Positions 34,867 through 44,502 are shown, counted from the first letter of the stretch. The stretch is DNA of 64,000 nucleotides from Candidatus Opimibacter iunctus (GCA_016716665.1 JADJVH010000015.1:58582-122581), one strand, 5' to 3'. Translations and numbers: made by a program. The notes: generated by a model from the sequence alone, not told the origin.

Positions 34867-35496
34867 TTACGCGCTATACAGCATTGATTCCAATTCATGT
34901 ACAGCCTGTTGATATTGGTCCAGCCCGCCAAAGGTGCGAATGATTTCCATAGGGGTACCAATATCCGTGAAGGGCTCGATCGTCAGGATCTGCGTTTCTT
35001 CAATGGATCGCACGCCATCATCGGCATATTTATCGAGCAGGGATTCAAGCACTCTTCGGGCCTGATCGCCATATTTGGTGAAATAGTTTCGCTTGCGCAC
35101 ATTGTCTGCACGCTCCTTGCGGGTGAGTGGAGGCATGCCCCAGGCCACGTGACATATAAGATCAAAGGGATCAAATTCCTTTCCGGACTTCCGGCTGATT
35201 TCCTCCTCCAGGGCTTCAAAGAATACCCCTTGTTGAGAAAGCTCATCGACGATCACCTGTTTTTTCTCTGCATTGCTCCAGCGTCGGAGGAATTCATCCA
35301 GTGATGCATATTCCTGTGCGATAGCCTTGCGGGTGTAATCTTTGAGGGATTCAGTGATCAGTTTTCCATTGGCATCGAAATACTGGACCCGCTCCTCGGC
35401 CACGGTAACAGCTACATTATCCACAACATATTTACGTCTTCCGGAATTTGGTCCATCCTGGGGAGGATTGTCATTCCTCGGGAAATCAATCTCCAT
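34867..35496 (-). CDS. hsdR: HsdR, C-terminal part (frameshifted gene)
   Basis: This piece holds the EcoEI-type HsdR C-terminal domain (PF08463-like): RRKYVVDNVAVTVAEERVQY, LDEFLRRWSNAEKKQVIVDE, ISRKSGKEFDPFDLICHVAW and PLTRKERADNVRKRNYFTKY. The domain docks HsdR on the M2S core. Upstream the frame is open as TTDDGGMEIDFPRN, which joins the motor part if one base is changed at about 35512-35520. The same protein without the shift would be about 790 residues, the normal HsdR length for this subtype. Confidence 0.85.
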   Translation of the reverse strand: MEIDFPRNDNPPQDGPNSGRRKYVVDNVAVTVAEERVQYFDANGKLITESLKDYTRKAIAQEYASLDEFLRRWSNAEKKQVIVDELSQQGVFFEALEEEISRKSGKEFDPFDLICHVAWGMPPLTRKERADNVRKRNYFTKYGDQARRVLESLLDKYADDGVRSIEETQILTIEPFTDIGTPMEIIRTFGGLDQYQQAVHELESMLYSA

Positions 35497-37244
35497 ACCT
35501 CCGTCATCGGTGGTAATGGTTGAGGCCGATCATCATCTACATCCGGAGGCACAGGTGATTCTCCTGGTTTCGGCACATAGATCTGCACTGGATCTCCATC
35601 AAAATCCGGATCCGCAAAAAGTTCTGTTGCCTTTTTGAAATCCATGATCGTAAAGGAGTATTTATTGTAGTCTTCATTGATCCGTGTTCCGCGCCCGATG
35701 ATCTGTTTGAATTCGGTCATCGACTGGATCCGCTGATCCAATACGATCAGTTTGCAGGTTTGCGCATCGACACCGGTTGACATCAGTTTGGATGTAGTGG
35801 CGATCACAGGATACCGACTCTCCGGAAAAATAAAATTGTCGAGCTCGTCTTTACCTTCTTTGCTATCCCCCGTGATGCGCATGACATACTTGGCATTTAC
35901 GGCCACGAGATCTGCATTTTCATTGACCAGGGCCTGACGCATACGCTCAGCATGATCAATGTCCTCGCAGAATACAATGGTCTTGTCATAGCGATTGGTC
36001 TGCTTCAGAAATTCAGTGATTTTACGAGCGACCAGTTGTGTGCGTTTTTCAAGCACAAGGGTTTTGTCAAAATCCTTTTGATTGTAAATGCGGTCTTCGA
36101 TAGGCATACCATATTTGTCCAGCATGTCTTTATCGGGGCGCCAGCCGGTGAGGTCCTTGTCTATATCGATTCGTACTACCTTATACGGAGCAAGGAAGCC
36201 GTCTTCGATTCCCTGGCGTAATGAGTAAGTATAGATTGGTTCGCCGAAGTAATCAATGTTGGATATTTCTTTTGTCTCCTTAGGGGTCGCCGTCATCCCG
36301 ATCTGGGTGGCGGATGAAAAGTATTCGAGGATCTCGCGCCAGGCGGAATCTTCTGCAGCACTACCACGATGGCACTCATCGATGATGATCAGGTCAAAGA
36401 AGTCGCGGCTGAATTGCTTATAGATATTCTGTTCTTCTTCAGTGCCGGTCACAGCCTGGTAGAGGGAGAGATAGATTTCATAGGACTTATTGGCCTGCCT
36501 TTTCTGGATCTTGGTCATGGCCGAGCCAAAGGGCTTGAAATCGTTCGTCTTGGTCTGATCGACCAGGATATTGCGGTCGGCAAGAAAGAGGATGCGTTTT
36601 TTGGTCTTGGACTTCCACAGCCGCCAGATGATCTGAAAGGCGGTATAGGTTTTACCGGTGCCGGTGGCCATGACCAGCAGGATGCGTTGCTGTCCTAAGG
36701 CGATAGCCTCGATCGTCTTATTGATCGCCAGCAGTTGATAATACCGGGGGACCTTATCTCCACCTTCGCTGTAATAATCCTGGGTGACGAGGGCTTTTTG
36801 TTTACTATTTAATCCACGTTTGGCCGACCACCAATCCCAGAGCATATCGACGCTGGGAAATGCATCAATAGAGAGTTCACGCTCCATCACCCCGTCCGTG
36901 GCAATCTTGTTGTGAAACAGGAATCCGTCTCCATTGGTACTGAATATGAAGGGGACACCGAGCATCTCGGCATAAGACAATGCCTGTTGCATGCCTGCGC
37001 CTATGGAGTGGGTATTATCCTTGGCCTCAATGATGGCGATGGGGATGCCGGGTTTGTAAAAGAGGACATAATCTGCCCGTTTATTTTGGCCCCGGGTATG
37101 CAGTTTTCCCCGGATGATGATCCTCCCCTTGGTCAGCGGAAACTCCTCCCGGATCTGGGTATGGACATCCCATCCTGCTCGCTCCAGGGCGGGGGTGATG
37201 TATTTGGTGCAGATGTCGCGTTCGGTGAGGGAGCGTTTGTCCAT
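35412..37244 (-). CDS. hsdR: HsdR, nuclease and motor part (frameshifted gene)
   Basis: From ATG 37244: MDKRSLTERDICTKYITPAL, then the PD-(D/E)xK nuclease core RADYVLFYKPG...IAIIEAKDN, QQALSYAEMLGVPFIFSTNG. The SF2 translocase follows with Walker A VMATGTGKTYTAFQ, DECH box LIIIDECHRGSAAED, GMTATPKE and motif VI QIIGRGTRINED. HsdR translocates and cuts unmethylated DNA bound by HsdM2S. The last 35 residues after QPLPPM come from a wrong frame; the true continuation is the 34867-35496 piece. It is first in the operon; an hsdM-hsdS-TIR-like tail follows. Confidence 0.88.
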   Translation of the reverse strand: MDKRSLTERDICTKYITPALERAGWDVHTQIREEFPLTKGRIIIRGKLHTRGQNKRADYVLFYKPGIPIAIIEAKDNTHSIGAGMQQALSYAEMLGVPFIFSTNGDGFLFHNKIATDGVMERELSIDAFPSVDMLWDWWSAKRGLNSKQKALVTQDYYSEGGDKVPRYYQLLAINKTIEAIALGQQRILLVMATGTGKTYTAFQIIWRLWKSKTKKRILFLADRNILVDQTKTNDFKPFGSAMTKIQKRQANKSYEIYLSLYQAVTGTEEEQNIYKQFSRDFFDLIIIDECHRGSAAEDSAWREILEYFSSATQIGMTATPKETKEISNIDYFGEPIYTYSLRQGIEDGFLAPYKVVRIDIDKDLTGWRPDKDMLDKYGMPIEDRIYNQKDFDKTLVLEKRTQLVARKITEFLKQTNRYDKTIVFCEDIDHAERMRQALVNENADLVAVNAKYVMRITGDSKEGKDELDNFIFPESRYPVIATTSKLMSTGVDAQTCKLIVLDQRIQSMTEFKQIIGRGTRINEDYNKYSFTIMDFKKATELFADPDFDGDPVQIYVPKPGESPVPPDVDDDRPQPLPPMTEVWRLISRGMTILPRMDQIPEDVNMLWIM

Positions 37245-37838
37245 GGGTTTAGTCAGGGGTGTTGCAAGATATTGAATTTTGGATAACTGATTAGGAGTAA
37301 AGGTCTGACCTTTTACTATCTCCTAGCTGTTAAGAGGTCGCCGATTAATCAGTGACTGAGTCTATCCAGTATCTTTTTCATCTTGTGGTCAATGGGTCTG
37401 AAAGAATTTACGATTGGACCGGACTAATAGGGAAGATGCCAAGGTGGCGCTACGGTTAGCTGTAAAGTAGGAGAATAGGGGAGGGGTTTAGTTTTATGAC
37501 CTGGACAAGGTCCTGGACGTTTCATAGAGCAGCCGGAGAGTAGTTTTGGGAGCGGGAGTATGTGGCCTGATCAAATAATATGAAATCAAATGAGATTTTT
37601 TATAAATATTTTTGCACAATTACAGAGAATTCTATATATTTATCTTCATTTGAAAAGCTAAATACTATCCTTTTATTGCTTTTTCAATAAATCGGGCAGG
37701 TTGAAAGTAGATAAAATTTATAACTTTAAACTGTACAATTAGGAAAAAATAAAGATTCAAAGTGACCTAGATTGTATGTGTTCTTAACCAGTAAGTCACA
37801 GTGATATATTCTGGAGTTAATAGTAGAGAGTGTAAAAT
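37245..37838. other. Gene-free AT-rich spacer upstream of hsdR
   Basis: About 600 bases with stops in all frames. It must contain the hsdR promoter region near 37245-37330. I see no hairpin, RNA gene or recognisable gene remnant here; the IS3 remnant begins at its right end. Confidence 0.5.
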
Positions 37839-38503
37839 AAGTCGGGCTACGTTTATCCCAGGCAGAAGAAGTTAGTGGGCATGGAATACCATCAGATTAG
37901 TCTCTTAAAGGAATTGAAGGACGAATATCAACGTTGAAAGTGGTTGCTTAGTGATATGGCCTTGGATCAACAGGTAATTAAAGAAGTATTGAAAGAATAT
38001 TCTATCACCCTCTGTATGCCAGTTTCGGTCTGAGGTTCTGGATGAAGAAAAGCAAGTAAGCACGAAGAGGGTAAGTGGGGTAATTAGTCTTACGAGGGCA
38101 CAGTGATATTATAAAGCTATGCGGGGAGATTCAGAGGTCGCAGATGACCTTGATTAATTAGCAAGCGATTTTCCAACGATCTAGTTTGATACATGTTACG
38201 GCGGGGTAAGAGTTCAAGGAAATAAATGAAACAAAAAATGGGTTCTTATGCTATACCGAAACATGAATCTCTTATCCGGGTATAAGAAGCGAAATATTAA
38301 AAAGAAGTATATCCAAACTGAACAAACTATCTAGAATGCAAATATTGAAAGGCTCAACTGACTTTTTAAGGAATGCCTACTGGATACCTACGAATTTGAA
38401 GAAGTGAAAGAGTTATAGAAGTTAGCCAATGAATTAAATAACGATCATAATTTGATTCTTCACCATAGCCAATTAAGCAGGCGCTATATAAATAATTATT
38501 TGA
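37839..38503 (+). mobile_element. Decayed IS3-family transposase (orfA and orfB remnants)
   Basis: From 37881 a frame reads MEYHQISLLKELKDEYQR*K, then WLLSDMALDQQVIKEVLKEY, the conserved end of IS3-family OrfA (GMExxxIxxLKELExENxRLK...ADxALDxxxLKE). From 38053 another frame runs without frameshift for 150 codons through seven stops: REGDSEV-like GDSEVADDL, then GGVRVQGNK*NKKWVLMLYR, NMNLLSGYKKRNIKKKYIQ, and finally NANIERLN*LFKECLLDTYE, FEEVKEL*KLANELNND and HHSQLSRRY. These match the HTH, the wHTH and the C-terminal RxFREExLDAYxF / N-x-RPHxSLxxxxP region of IS3 OrfB. The DDE middle is deleted. It is a long-dead copy. Confidence 0.6.
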
Positions 38504-38717
38504 GAAAATCAAATTTGAAATTGCTTATTTAAATTATATACGATAAGGAGAATATATTCACCTTATTTGAACATGGTGAATTCAATATTTCTGATTATCT
38601 TATTTTGACTTCCAAATTAGTTTGGAAATATCAATTACCTCAAAAAATCAGGATCACTTTTTATTTTACTATAACCCTTAATAATTTAATTTCTCTCATT
38701 TTCTAATTTACATTTAT

Positions 38718-39329
38718 ATGAAATCTCTTAACGCAACTTTTATTGGTTTATTCATTTTTTTATCAAATATCGCTTACTCACAGAAAATAAACCAAAACTT
38801 AAAGTCTGTTGATGGGTGTGGCCTTTTCAATGTCGCACTAGAACAGATAGAATCCCCAGAGAATAATGACTGCTGTTATGCCATCAGAATTCTAAAAAAA
38901 TCTAAAGGGTCCAGTTTGTTAGCAGCTAAAAAAATAAGGCTTTATACAAATCAAGGCATTATAAAATTGAGCGCTATTACTCCTAATAAATGGATAATTA
39001 CAAACATTTCAACCTCAGTCACCTCGGCATTTCTTGCAGATTTTGCCGGTGGAATAATACCTTTAAACAAAGACGTTGCAGTAGGCTCAATTTGTTTTTA
39101 TGAGGTAAGAACTTATCCTTTCTATCTGAAATATGATTTACAAAACGCAAAAGGTCAGCTAATTTGTACTGATTCATTATTAATTGAACAATGTGGTTCA
39201 GGGTGTAAAAACAATATTATCCAAAATGGAAACTTTACGCAAGGAGCTATTGGAGGTTCTATGCTTCAACAAGGAAAATCGAAATATTGGAATATTGGTT
39301 ATGGATCGCCTTTATTGATGTTAATGTAA
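38718..39329 (+). CDS. Secreted alpha/beta hydrolase-like protein, N-terminal part
   Basis: Starts with a signal peptide (MKSLNATFIGLFIFLSNIAYS, cleavage before QKIN). Cysteine-containing beta-rich sequence follows (DCCYAIRILKKSKGSSLL), then CKNNIIQNGNFTQGAIGGSM, the usual opening of a carbohydrate-binding-like jelly-roll. The frame breaks at the T3 run 39311-39313: SKYWNIGYGSP should continue FIDVNVNNGFIEFGC, which is the frame of the next entry. Adding one T gives a 957-residue protein. Low GC compared with the core genes. Confidence 0.6.
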   Translation: MKSLNATFIGLFIFLSNIAYSQKINQNLKSVDGCGLFNVALEQIESPENNDCCYAIRILKKSKGSSLLAAKKIRLYTNQGIIKLSAITPNKWIITNISTSVTSAFLADFAGGIIPLNKDVAVGSICFYEVRTYPFYLKYDLQNAKGQLICTDSLLIEQCGSGCKNNIIQNGNFTQGAIGGSMLQQGKSKYWNIGYGSPLLMLM

Positions 39330-41590
39330 ATAATGGCTTTATTGAATTTGGTTGTGTGAAGCTTTCAGGTAGTCAAGATAATGGTGATGCGATTATACAG
39401 ACCTTCAGTAATTCCAATCAGATTGTCGGAGGTAAAAAATACAAACTTAGCATTGCTGTAAGATTTCTCAATTCAGAAAATTCATTGGATTATGTTAAAA
39501 TACGAGCTGTTGCGTTTAGCAATAATCTATCTTTAAATAGTAGTCATCCATCTCCAACTAACAATATTGCAATTATTGGAAGAAGTGGTAAAATTCATGA
39601 TTGTGGCGATTGGTCAGTGATTGAATTTCCAGTATGGATAGCCAATAAAAATTTCACTTCTATTGGTATTAACGCATTTACAAATGACAATACTAAGGCA
39701 TCACTCTATATAGATGAAATAACGTTGTGTGAAACCTCGCAAAGTCCTTGTGATGAAATCGCATTGGACAATAATCAAAAGCCAATACCACCATTTGGAT
39801 CAAGCACATTACTCTCAGGTATTTTATGTGATCCCGAGGAAGATGAAGATGCATTCTTTAATGGAAGTCTAGTAGACCTGTATCCAGGTTATGATGGCAC
39901 AAGCAGTATTTATAATTCTATGGATCCATGTAACAATATTGGAGGAACACTACCGCCCGAAGTCCTTAAAATTAGTTGTGATGATAGCTTGAAAGCTTTG
40001 GGGATAAACATGACTTGTGAAGAGTTAGAAACGTTATTAAATACAAGTTATGATCCAGCACCACCTGTTTTACCATTGCTTCCAGCATTTGCTAAGATTA
40101 ATAATTTTCCATGTGACACACCTACATTTCCACCATCATTTGATCTCAGCAAAATGGCTTTTCATGGACGAGATATTATTTATGTTCATGGTTTAATGCT
40201 TTCACATTTGTGTGATAGAGCTAATGGCATAAAAGGTGCAACAGAAGATTGGCCAGCAAATCCAAATGAATTCTATAACGGATATTATAAAGCGGTAGCG
40301 GATGCTAATTGGGATAACCATATTAAATATTTTAAAACTGACAAAGGAAATTTAAACAGATATCTTATAGTGAGCTATAACTGCTCACAACCTGCAAAGG
40401 TAGCTGTGCACTCTATTCTCGCGCAAATAATTGATGCAATGGAAACAGGAAGAGGGGTGATTGCTGACCCCAACGACCCTAGAGATAGCCTTTGTTTTGG
40501 ACGAGATTTTGTTATGATTTCTCACTCAACTGGAGCTATAATAGCAGATGTGGCACTTTCTATTGCAAATAAAACAAAAACAGACCTAAATCTTTCTAAT
40601 GAATATGGTAATTTAGGATTAATTTCAGATCGATGTAAAGGAAGGGTAAGTATAAGAGGAGCTCAATCAGGGAGTAATCTGGCTACCATCTTGGCATATG
40701 CTCAAGCAGATCCACAGTTGTCAGCGCTTGCATCCTTAGCATTAACCGGGCCTGGTATGACGCCTTGCGATAAAAATTGGTCTATTAATGTAACACAAAA
40801 TATGATTTTCAATAGTGTTATTATGGATCTTGTTCCATCTGTAACTCGACTAAGATGGGGCTCCTATATTAATGATATTTCTGTACCAGTATTTACAGTT
40901 GCTGGTGGACATCCATCTGCTATATTGAGCGTTCTAAAATATTTGACGCTTTCTGGTTTTGACGATGGAGTTGTAAATTTGGACTGCGCCAACGGCACAT
41001 GTAATGTATTATCGCCATCCCCTTCATCTTTCAATGCAGATCCAAGAAAGACTTTCGATATGGGAATTCCTACTATTCGAGCAGTACACTATTTCTTAGA
41101 TCAAAAGGTGGGAGCTGGGATTACTGGTGTGTTCGCATCTGGCAGTATTCCATATTTATCACCAACAGGCATGGTGCAGCCAATTACCTCAATAATTAAT
41201 CACCCACAAATTCACTATGATAATCACTTTTCATTTATTCAATCCTGCAGCGAGCATTGGCTTCCTCAAGTATATTATCATCTAACGGATTGCGAATATG
41301 ATGTAACCCTACCTGGTAAGAGTTCAAATACGGAGGAGGAGTTAGTTGTTTTTTATAGTAATTTATTTTCACCAACATTAATAGATCCTGCAATAATATC
41401 TCAGATGGTTGAAACTATACGAGAAAAACACATTAATTATCCTTGGATTAAAATGGTCACTAGGCATGGTATTCCAAGGCCAACTATTATTTGGAAGAAA
41501 TTTTATATTTGGAAAAGAACCTACCATACATTAAATGATAATTGCATGTTTGATGCCGACTATGCATATAAATATTTGTTTACAAATTGA
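39287..41590 (+). CDS. Secreted alpha/beta hydrolase-like protein, main part
   Basis: Continues the 38718 gene. Residues about 1-150 complete the jelly-roll (YKLSIAVRFLNSENSLDYVK, TKASLYIDEITLCE). From about 290 a lipase-like alpha/beta hydrolase is visible: the oxyanion segment GRDIIYVHGLMLSH and the nucleophile elbow DFVMISHSTGAIIADVAL, a GHSxG variant in which the first Gly is replaced by Ser. The catalytic Asp/His are not certain; PQIHYDNHFSFIQ near the end could carry the His. No T9SS sorting domain is seen at the C-terminus. It sits inside the defence island, flanked by transposon debris and secreted LRR-like protein, so it may be cargo rather than a defence gene. Confidence 0.65.
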   Translation: MEYWLWIAFIDVNVNNGFIEFGCVKLSGSQDNGDAIIQTFSNSNQIVGGKKYKLSIAVRFLNSENSLDYVKIRAVAFSNNLSLNSSHPSPTNNIAIIGRSGKIHDCGDWSVIEFPVWIANKNFTSIGINAFTNDNTKASLYIDEITLCETSQSPCDEIALDNNQKPIPPFGSSTLLSGILCDPEEDEDAFFNGSLVDLYPGYDGTSSIYNSMDPCNNIGGTLPPEVLKISCDDSLKALGINMTCEELETLLNTSYDPAPPVLPLLPAFAKINNFPCDTPTFPPSFDLSKMAFHGRDIIYVHGLMLSHLCDRANGIKGATEDWPANPNEFYNGYYKAVADANWDNHIKYFKTDKGNLNRYLIVSYNCSQPAKVAVHSILAQIIDAMETGRGVIADPNDPRDSLCFGRDFVMISHSTGAIIADVALSIANKTKTDLNLSNEYGNLGLISDRCKGRVSIRGAQSGSNLATILAYAQADPQLSALASLALTGPGMTPCDKNWSINVTQNMIFNSVIMDLVPSVTRLRWGSYINDISVPVFTVAGGHPSAILSVLKYLTLSGFDDGVVNLDCANGTCNVLSPSPSSFNADPRKTFDMGIPTIRAVHYFLDQKVGAGITGVFASGSIPYLSPTGMVQPITSIINHPQIHYDNHFSFIQSCSEHWLPQVYYHLTDCEYDVTLPGKSSNTEEELVVFYSNLFSPTLIDPAIISQMVETIREKHINYPWIKMVTRHGIPRPTIIWKKFYIWKRTYHTLNDNCMFDADYAYKYLFTN

Positions 41591-41938
41591 TGGCAATTTT
41601 CCTGTGATTCTCGCCATGAATAAGCATTACTGGTGCACAGATTTAATATCCATGAGTCCTGCACAAGAAGGATATCAATTTTTGGTTATGTGAAATTGAG
41701 TTTTTTTGGTGAAGTAGAAACTAAACAATGCACCTGCGAGCATCGAAGTATAGATATCCTGAAACATGTGGTTGTTTCATGCGAGGCGTTCCAGAAGGTT
41801 GTGGTGAACATGGTGTATATAGTACTTTCGAATAGACGAGGTTGGCTATAATTTCTGGTCATTTCGTCTCGTTGAATCCAATCAGTTTTTCTCCACAAAG
41901 AGGATATATCCGTCATGCCCAGTGTATATCAGATACCC

Positions 41939-42064
41939 TTATAGAGGCTTTCTCTGGGTAGCGTTTAGGTTACTATTCTTCATAACCTGGATGGTCCACC
42001 CGCAAAGGCGCAGGGCTGCATCGATGCGGTCGCGGGCTAGTTGTTCGGGGTTTTGGTTTGGCAT
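41939..42064 (-). pseudogene. HsdR-like N-terminal fragment, copy 1
   Basis: ATG 42064 opens MPNQNPEQLARDRIDAALRL then CGWTIQVMKNSNLNATQ and stops. NPEQxARxxIDxxLxxxGWxxQ is the start of a group of type I restriction R subunits (EcoEI-like). Nothing after it is homologous. The bases upstream (GTGGATAGTGAGATT, AAGATAAGGATGAATATTAA) are also found upstream of copy 2 at 44502, so the duplicated unit included the promoter region. Confidence 0.5.
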
Positions 42065-42167
42065 TCCGTGGATAGTGAGATTGTAGGTTAAGATAAGGAT
42101 GAATATTAAGTTGAAAAAAGGCAAAAGAGTCTCCTTCGCGCGGAAAAGTGGAGATTTTGGACTCCAT

Positions 42168-42231
42168 TGACCACCTGATTTCGGACTACATGACCATCTG
42201 ATTTCGGCGTGTGTTGACCAGGGCATTTCGG
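42168..42231. repeat. Three 17-bp direct repeats, IS21-end-like
   Basis: TGACCACCTGATTTCGG (42168), TGACCATCTGATTTCGG (42191) and TGACCAGGGCATTTCGG (42215) are spaced 23-24 bases apart. Multiple terminal repeats of this kind mark the ends of IS21-family elements. No istA/istB remains are seen, so this is probably a solo end left after deletion. It sits just upstream of the HsdR fragment. The rest of 42232-42719 shows nothing I can name. Confidence 0.45.
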
Positions 42232-42719
42232 CTTCTTGATCAGACAAATGTTAAAATGATTGTCATTCCGGCTCCCTATCGACCGGGAACCCCATTACTC
42301 AGTCTGAATAGCTGGCAGTCCGGCTCGCAATAGATTGTGGAGATCTGGCAGTCGCGCAAACCCTCAATCGGCGTTAAAGAGATATGGAGCCGCCGCCGCA
42401 GGAGTGAAGCACCATCTGCTATCCATTATTGCAGCGTTTCCGGCCTTTGGATCGTTCGACTAAGCTCACCACCCGGTGAAGAATTACCTGGAATAAGGCT
42501 TCGGATCTCTTTAATAGGTAAGGCGTGTGATATCGCCTATGCTTTCATACACGAAGGATAGTTTTTCATACATGAGGGATAAGAGTTTGGCAATGAATTT
42601 CTGATAAACATTTTCATTAACATACAGCTATAAAATATTTTCAATTTTTTCGATAAATCTCTTTAAATTTAAAGGACAAAGCGAAGCATCACGCAATCAA
42701 AAATGACTAAATCCTTTTT

Positions 42720-43595
42720 ATGATGAAAGCTTTACTCCTGAGTTTGTGTTTACTTTTTGGAACTCTACTTGGCAATACACAAACTTGCCCTTTCGGTATG
42801 AATTTCACTACACAGGGATCAATTGATAGTTTTTCGATCCAATATCCTGGCTGTTCTTCGATTTATGGAAATGTTTTTATTACCGGAAGTAACATAACGA
42901 ATGTTCTGGGGCTAACCTCCCTGGATAGCATAGAAGGTGAACTATCCATCATCAATAACCCACTATTAGTAAATCTGGATGGTCTTGACAACCTTACTTT
43001 TATTGGGAGCAATTTGCAAATAGAGTTCAATCCCTCCTTGGTTAGCATTGAGCAACTAAACCTGCTTCATAAAATTCAGGGGGTTATTGACTTAACGCAT
43101 AATATTTCTTTGGTTGAGCTTTCTGGCTTTGAAAATCTGGATACCGTGCTTAGCAGCTTTTATATTCAGGAAAATTATGCTTTAATAGATTTATTACCTT
43201 TACAAAATCTGAAATATGTTGGGGGAGTGTTCCGATTTGCATGGAGCCCATTGGTCCTTAACCTAGAAGGATTAGAAAATTTAACTCAAATTGTTGGAGA
43301 ATTTCAATTAGGGAATAATGAGTCTTTAACAAGTATATCCTCCTTGCAATCGCTAACTTATTCAGGAGGAATACATATTGAACATTCTAATGCGCTAAAT
43401 AGCTTGCAAGGACTGGAAGGCTTGACAACCATAAATGGCCATTTAAATTTATCATTAAATAATGCCCTTACAGATCTTTCTGCTCTATCTAATATTTCTT
43501 CCGTAGAAACTAACCTAACGCTATTCAATAACAATGCTCTGCCAAGTCTTGCCGGATTGGAAAATATAGCCCCCAGTTCACATATATCAACATAA
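42720..43595 (+). CDS. Secreted LRR-like (receptor-L-type) protein, N-terminal part
   Basis: Signal peptide MKALLLSLCLLFGTLLGNTQ, then about ten 22-25-residue repeats such as IYGNVFITGSNITNVLGL, LSIINNPLLVNLDGLDNLTF and HLNLSLNNALTDLSALSN, which form an L-domain/leucine-rich-repeat beta-helix. Two ATGs (42720, 42723) are possible. The frame breaks near 43575, after LENIAPS; the next frame continues YININGNDNLQICSIQNICD and joins the 43658-44035 piece. Such proteins are extracellular adhesion or binding proteins in Bacteroidota. Confidence 0.65.
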   Translation: MMKALLLSLCLLFGTLLGNTQTCPFGMNFTTQGSIDSFSIQYPGCSSIYGNVFITGSNITNVLGLTSLDSIEGELSIINNPLLVNLDGLDNLTFIGSNLQIEFNPSLVSIEQLNLLHKIQGVIDLTHNISLVELSGFENLDTVLSSFYIQENYALIDLLPLQNLKYVGGVFRFAWSPLVLNLEGLENLTQIVGEFQLGNNESLTSISSLQSLTYSGGIHIEHSNALNSLQGLEGLTTINGHLNLSLNNALTDLSALSNISSVETNLTLFNNNALPSLAGLENIAPSSHIST

Positions 43596-43657
43596 ATGGT
43601 AATGACAACCTACAAATATGTTCGATCCAGAACATTTGTGACTATCTGGGGAATCCT

Positions 43658-44035
43658 TTGAATATTGCCATTGTTGCAAACAATGCAGAAGGTTGCCAAT
43701 CACGAGGTCAAATAATTACATATTGTACCGACTCAGACACTGACGGTGTCATTGATTCATTAGATAATTGTGTGTACATATCAAACCCAGCCCAAAATGA
43801 TATGGACAATGATGGCATTGGAGATGATTGCGATTTTGGATCTGTAGATAATGTCGGTATCGGAGTACTCGCGCCGGCAGCAAAACTTCATATTACCGAT
43901 GGATCCATTTATTTAGATAATAATGCAGGTGGAATTTTAATGAAATCGCCAGACAATTCATGCTGGATTATCAGAATTGGGGATGATGGATTAATGTCAA
44001 TAGTAGGAAAGTGCCTTGTCCGGAATAGATATTAA
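43658..44035 (+). CDS. C-terminal part of the LRR-like protein with thrombospondin type 3 repeat
   Basis: The frame is open from the 43575 break (CDYLGNPLNIAIVANNAEGC). It carries a calcium-binding thrombospondin type 3 motif, DTDGVIDSLDNCVYISNPAQ then DMDNDGIGDDCD, and a closing domain VGIGVLAPAAKLHITDG...LMKSPDNSCWIIRIGDDG that resembles the short 'slaH' tail common at the end of Saprospiraceae surface proteins. The start at 43658 is an internal Met; together with 42720-43595 it forms one protein of about 437 residues. Confidence 0.6.
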   Translation: MNIAIVANNAEGCQSRGQIITYCTDSDTDGVIDSLDNCVYISNPAQNDMDNDGIGDDCDFGSVDNVGIGVLAPAAKLHITDGSIYLDNNAGGILMKSPDNSCWIIRIGDDGLMSIVGKCLVRNRY

Positions 44036-44074
44036 TTGTCCCTCAGGCGATTCTGTGGTTAAGTAGTCTTAGTC

Positions 44075-44502
44075 GGACTTTCCATCAGCAATCAATTGCT
44101 TATTTGTTTTGGGTCTGTGAAAAGTGAACACTTCTCTTGACCTGTGCTTCAAATCCCCGAAGATCGTAGAGCCTTTGATTTCTCCTTTGCTTTCGTAGCC
44201 GAAATACAGCTACTCGTTATTTAGGTATTTGAGTTGGGCTGAAGTATAGGCCTCCGTCTGATCTTCAACCATTGTCTGAAGGTGACCTTCTTCTGTCCTC
44301 TTGGCCTCAATACCTCCGACTGGTTTTTAATCATAAAAAGGATGTAATCAGCGGGTCTTGTCTTGGTTTGATATTCCTGGACGGCGACTCACAGGCCGGA
44401 GCTCAGGTTTAGTTTCTTTTTATCGTGTAAGATCCACCTGGACTGGGCAAGAGCCGCATCGATTTGATCACGGGTCAGTTGTTTGGGGTTTTGGTTTGGC
44501 AT
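44075..44502 (-). pseudogene. HsdR-like N-terminal fragment, copy 2
   Basis: ATG 44502 opens MPNQNPKQLTRDQIDAALAQ, then SRWILHDKKKLNLSSGL, stop. The same frame goes on VAVQEYQTKTRPADYILFMI, and a second frame reads GVIEAKRTEEGHLQTMVEDQ, then TEAYTSAQLKYLNNE, and YESKGEIKGSTIFGDLKHRS, REVFTFHRPKT. These are the successive nuclease-domain blocks of EcoEI-type HsdR (PADYxLFV...GVIEAK, RxVFxFHxPET). Stops and a frameshift make it dead. It ends without any helicase motif. Other bases of 44036-44805 show only a short dispersed repeat at 44612. Confidence 0.6.

Noticed and set aside
37881..38503. A gene read with stop-codon reassignment or readthrough
   Set aside because: All other genes in the window use TAA, TAG and TGA as ordinary stops, and the catalytic DDE core is deleted, so a decayed transposase is the simpler reading.
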